A model generated the notes under the pieces. The model saw only the letters and a list, made by a program, of their open reading frames with translations, had not been told where the DNA came from and did no database searches. A stretch of 64,000 nucleotides of DNA. Origin: Amoebidium appalachense (taxonomy: Eukaryota > Ichthyosporea). The DNA is taken from NCBI GenBank assembly GCA_963693365.1, contig CAVNZM010000007.1:1302001-1366000 (forward strand), in the 5' to 3' direction. The position numbers and the translations under genes were made by a program. Positions 60,900-64,000 of this stretch are shown in pieces (the stretch's first letter is position 1; every line of letters begins with the position of its first letter).

Positions 60900-62466
60900 A
60901 TGGCGGCCCCACTCCACTTACTAGACCTGCCCATGGACACGCTCTGTCACATCACTTCCTTTCTCCGTCAAAAGGACCGCCTCGCCCTAGCTCTAGTTTG
61001 CAAACACCTTTGCGCTGTTTCGCGTTCTCCAGCCTCTGGGGTTTTCACTTTACACATTAACATCAACCTACCCACAGTAGAGTGCATGCACGAAATATTT
61101 GAACACACAAACAAGTATAGCGACAACCAGTTGTGCAAATCTTTGGGTTGCCTTCTCCCCCCACGCAGCATCATTGTGAGGTTGGAGTCATTAATCACTG
61201 ATGTGAAGCTCACCATAAGGGGTAAGGATTCCAACTCCGCCGAAGTCGCAAGACATCTGCAAGGCAGTGCAATTGGAGTTTGCCAGTGGATGATTTTCAA
61301 GTTGCAGTCGTTTCTCACCCGCTTTACGCGGCTCGCAGATGTACATGCCAGCGTCTGCTACACCCAAGACTGGTTGGGTTATGATGAGCGCGAGACAGCT
61401 TCTTGTGTGTTTTTCCGCTCTTTTCTGCAATCACTCCCAATACTAATATCCTCCAATTTCTCTTCTGTCACGTGTGATGTATCGTCTGGCCATGATCCCT
61501 CAAAGATTATACGCAAGCTTCTACAAACCAAATCCGATCTGAGGACACTAACATTTCATGAACGCTGCGCATTCACCGGCATACTAAACGACATAACATC
61601 GGAGTATGTACCCGAAAACTTTACAGTAGCAGCTACGGGGCTAACAGAACTCAATGCATTTAATTCGCACACTACGTTCCCCTCGGAAGTTTTGGCACAA
61701 CTTACCAGCGTCCGCCGGCTACACACTCGCATCTTACACAGGCGCAATTGTCTCCAGTTTGTTCACTCAACCAACCACCTCAGAGTTCTGGTCCTTTTCA
61801 TCAATGACACGCATGTACACCAAGATCGTGTTTCGTTGGCCCCGCTTTCCGGCTGTCCCTCTCTCGAATTTCTTTCGCTTTCTGGACGACGAACATCTGC
61901 ATGCAGTCTTGAGAATGACTGGCCAACAGAGTTCCTTGAACGAATGAAGGGATTATCGTTGGAGAAATTGCAGGTTCGTGGGGGCGAGTGGCTATTGCTG
62001 TGCAAAAACCTCGTCAAGCTTTCCCTTCGGTCGGTCGATTTTTCTGAGTGTGACAGGGTGCCTGCACTCAACTGTGAACAACTCCGGCACGTCGACATTA
62101 ATTGGGATGGTCGGCGTGACGAACAACATCTCGCGCCCAATTTCCTGGAGAAATGCAGGGTGCTGGAAGTTGTGAGGATATGTGGTGTGGTGGTGGAAGG
62201 GGTGGGGGGTCTGGCGAGTCCGGGTGTGGATGGGGCCCCGTGGGCAACACGCCTGAGGTGGGTTAATATACAATGCATGGCTCCATTAATAGCTCAAGTG
62301 TGCACAAAATGAGCACACGTACAAACTTATGTGCTCTGTGTGTGTACGTGTCTATCTTCCCCCCCCCCCCCCCCCCCCCCGACACCCCCTTATGCGGACA
62401 CACGTCCACACATGTACACCGAACCACAAGGCACATATGCACGGACGACACAACAGCGCGCGCGCG

Positions 62467-62511
<45 letters not shown>

Positions 62512-63698
62512 TCGATTTTCTATCCACCAAGCAAATGGTGTGAGTGTTTGTTGAGTTCTTTGCTTACGGTCTGTTCCCTTCCAATAGACCCTTCTGTCCT
62601 CACTTAAGAACACACACACAATCATGGTCAATAGACAGTCAACACAAGCGCACATGCACCCTCGTTGCACATGCCCCCACTCCCCCCCCCTCCCCCCCCC
62701 CCCCCCCCCCCAAACACACACACGGCACAGAAACGGACGTGAGCTAAAGGACATGCATGCAGGTACACTGGCGTAGCCACACTGCAACACGTGCACCACT
62801 CTGTATGTGTTTGCGTGCCCCCTCCCCCCCCCTTTCCCCCTCTCCCCCTTCCCCCTCCCCTCCCCCCCCCAACCCTTTCTCCCTACTTTTTAACACCCGC
62901 CCCCCTCCCCCCCCCTCCACCTTCCCCCCCTTCCCCCGGAAGTTTGTTGTCTCAACCAAGCAGAATCGGGTTGAAATTGCACCAAGAAAAATGTAATGCC
63001 TGCCTAGACGTTGGCATATTGGTATGCTGAAATTCACTGCAAAAGTCCGAAAGTGGTTATGTATGCGCCTCAAAACCGGAACAATAATACAACCCGACAT
63101 AGAACAATAACTCCATGTAATATAATCATAAACGAAGCTAACACGTGTGTATATTCTTTTATTCAGGGAGGTAAACCTTCTCAGTTGCGACATCACCGAC
63201 ACGTCATGTTTCAGCCACTGCACCACCCTCACCTGCATTCATCTATCGGGCGTGACCTTCACCTCCGACCCCACCACCGCCCTCCGTCCCCTCAAAACGT
63301 GCCCCAACATCCGCTACTTCCTAATTTGGCAAGATTCCGGCAGCACATTCCCGCTACCTTCTCCTCCGGCATGGCCCCACCTTAAATCATTGGAGATTAA
63401 TGGCGACAGAGTGCAACTGCGCACCCTGAAACCCCTTGAAGAATGCGGGGAGTTGGAACATTTGAGTTTGAACATTGAGGTCGGCAAGGACCAAATGCCG
63501 GACCTCGCCCCCCTTGCATATCACCCTACGCTCAAAGAATTTACGTTATATCTCGATGGTGAAGGAGCGAAATTCTACAACGAGCAATCGGAAGAGCGAG
63601 GCGAGTATCAATTCGCTCCTCTGGCTCTCTGCCCGAAGTTGGAGAGCGTGTATACGAGCTTGCATGAGGGTGCATACCTGAAACGCTGGCTGCGCATG
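60900..63698 (+). CDS. F-box protein with repeat-like C-terminal region (3' end outside window)
   Basis: Exon 1 runs from ATG 60900 (CAAAATGGCGG context; MAAPLHLLDLPMDTLCHITS) to CGCCTGAG|GTGGGT at 62257. Exon 2 (63167-63698) joins in phase and ends at GCATG|GTATGT, so at least one more exon lies beyond the window. The F-box is N-terminal at about residues 5-45 (LPMDTLCHITSFLRQKDRLA, then LVCKHLCAV). The rest has regularly spaced leucine-rich segments (LRVLVLFIND, CPSLEFLSLSG, LEKLQVRGG, LVKLSLRSVDFS, CTTLTCIHLSG, LEHLSLNIEVG) like F-box/LRR substrate receptors of SCF ubiquitin ligases, though I cannot delimit canonical repeats. Substrate unknown. At least 630 residues are encoded here. Confidence 0.83.
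62258..63166 (+). other. intron of the second F-box gene
   Basis: A 909-base GT-AG intron with poly-C at 62360-62380, (CG)n(CA)n at 62456-62510 and C-rich tracts 62686-62711 and 62820-62935. No separate gene is seen. Confidence 0.8.
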
Positions 63699-63966
63699 GT
63701 ATGTTGCAAAATTCCACCCTGTATATCTCTTGTATATCCACCATGCATATCCCTCCTTTGTCCACCATGCATAAAAGTTGTAAATGTAGCTTTCGAAATT
63801 ATGGTTGTCCCGTCTTATTTCTCATGCATAGCCTTGAAATGGTAGCCATAGTATGTGGGTGGTTACAGTTACCGATACCTCCTAACCCCATATGATACGT
63901 CTGGCCATCCTCGTTGCAAATTGAAGGCATATGGGAAAACAAAACTGCAAGCAGATACTGGGGGTG

Positions 63967-63999
<33 letters not shown>

Positions 64000-64000
64000 G
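63699..64000 (+). other. start of the next F-box gene intron, ending in poly-G
   Basis: Follows a GTATGT donor. Short CCACCATGCATA repeats occur at 63736-63775. The window ends in a poly-G tract from 63976, which may mark an assembly break. Confidence 0.6.

Overview
The window is nuclear DNA from an intron-rich eukaryote. Genes have GT-AG introns, ATGs in good Kozak context (ACCATGG, AAAATGG), TATA boxes and AATAAA-type 3' ends. A receptor tyrosine kinase with a single membrane span, a calcium-binding EGF module, F-box proteins, a PI3/PI4-kinase-like enzyme and a decayed LINE point to a holozoan. A unicellular relative of animals (ichthyosporean, filasterean or choanoflagellate grade) is my inference; there is no rRNA or other marker to fix the species. 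Introns and intergenic DNA are saturated with mononucleotide G/C tracts of 20-70 bases, (TG)n/(CA)n arrays and compound (C)n(A)n tracts. Exons are almost free of runs longer than 8.

Layout. 1-8.4 kb: mostly repeats, a 100-bp tandem duplication carrying a start codon, splice donor and TATA-like box, and one minus-strand exon with a PP1-docking motif. 8.46-11.23 kb (+): FAD synthase, preceded in frame by exons resembling the end of a PH domain. 13.2-14.16 kb (-): a hydrophilic LEA-like protein. 16.4-20.8 kb (+): scattered exons of an unrecognised cysteine-containing and EGF-containing extracellular protein. 24.98-26.89 kb (-): an intronless F-box protein. 27.44-29.66 kb (+): a broken non-LTR retrotransposon. 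32.75-33.46 kb (+): a ubiquitin-like protein. 35.91-41.01 kb (+): a compact PI3/PI4-kinase-like protein in five exons. 42.83-45.48 kb (-): a Pro/Gln/Gly-rich protein. 47.44-59.12 kb (-): a receptor tyrosine kinase of about 1,450 residues. 60.90 kb to the right edge (+): a second F-box protein with a repeat-like C-terminal half.

The most notable locus is the receptor tyrosine kinase. I could thread about 16 exons with almost complete phase agreement. Its ectodomain is built of repeats with paired GGA[IVL] and FxxN motifs, the signature of chlamydial Pmp-type beta-helix repeats. It is followed by a transmembrane helix, a tyrosine-kinase domain and a tyrosine-rich tail containing a YxxM motif. 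The kinase has HRDxxxxS instead of HRDxxxxN and lacks a clear SDVW motif. One ectodomain exon holds two in-frame TAA codons, and three of the exons have one-base slips in G/C runs. It may therefore be a pseudokinase, a decaying copy, or an intact gene seen through homopolymer errors. Similar one-base slips in other genes favour sequencing error for the slips, but not for the substitutions. The RTK tail YxxM motif and the nearby PI-kinase-like gene suggest, without proving, phosphoinositide signalling capacity.
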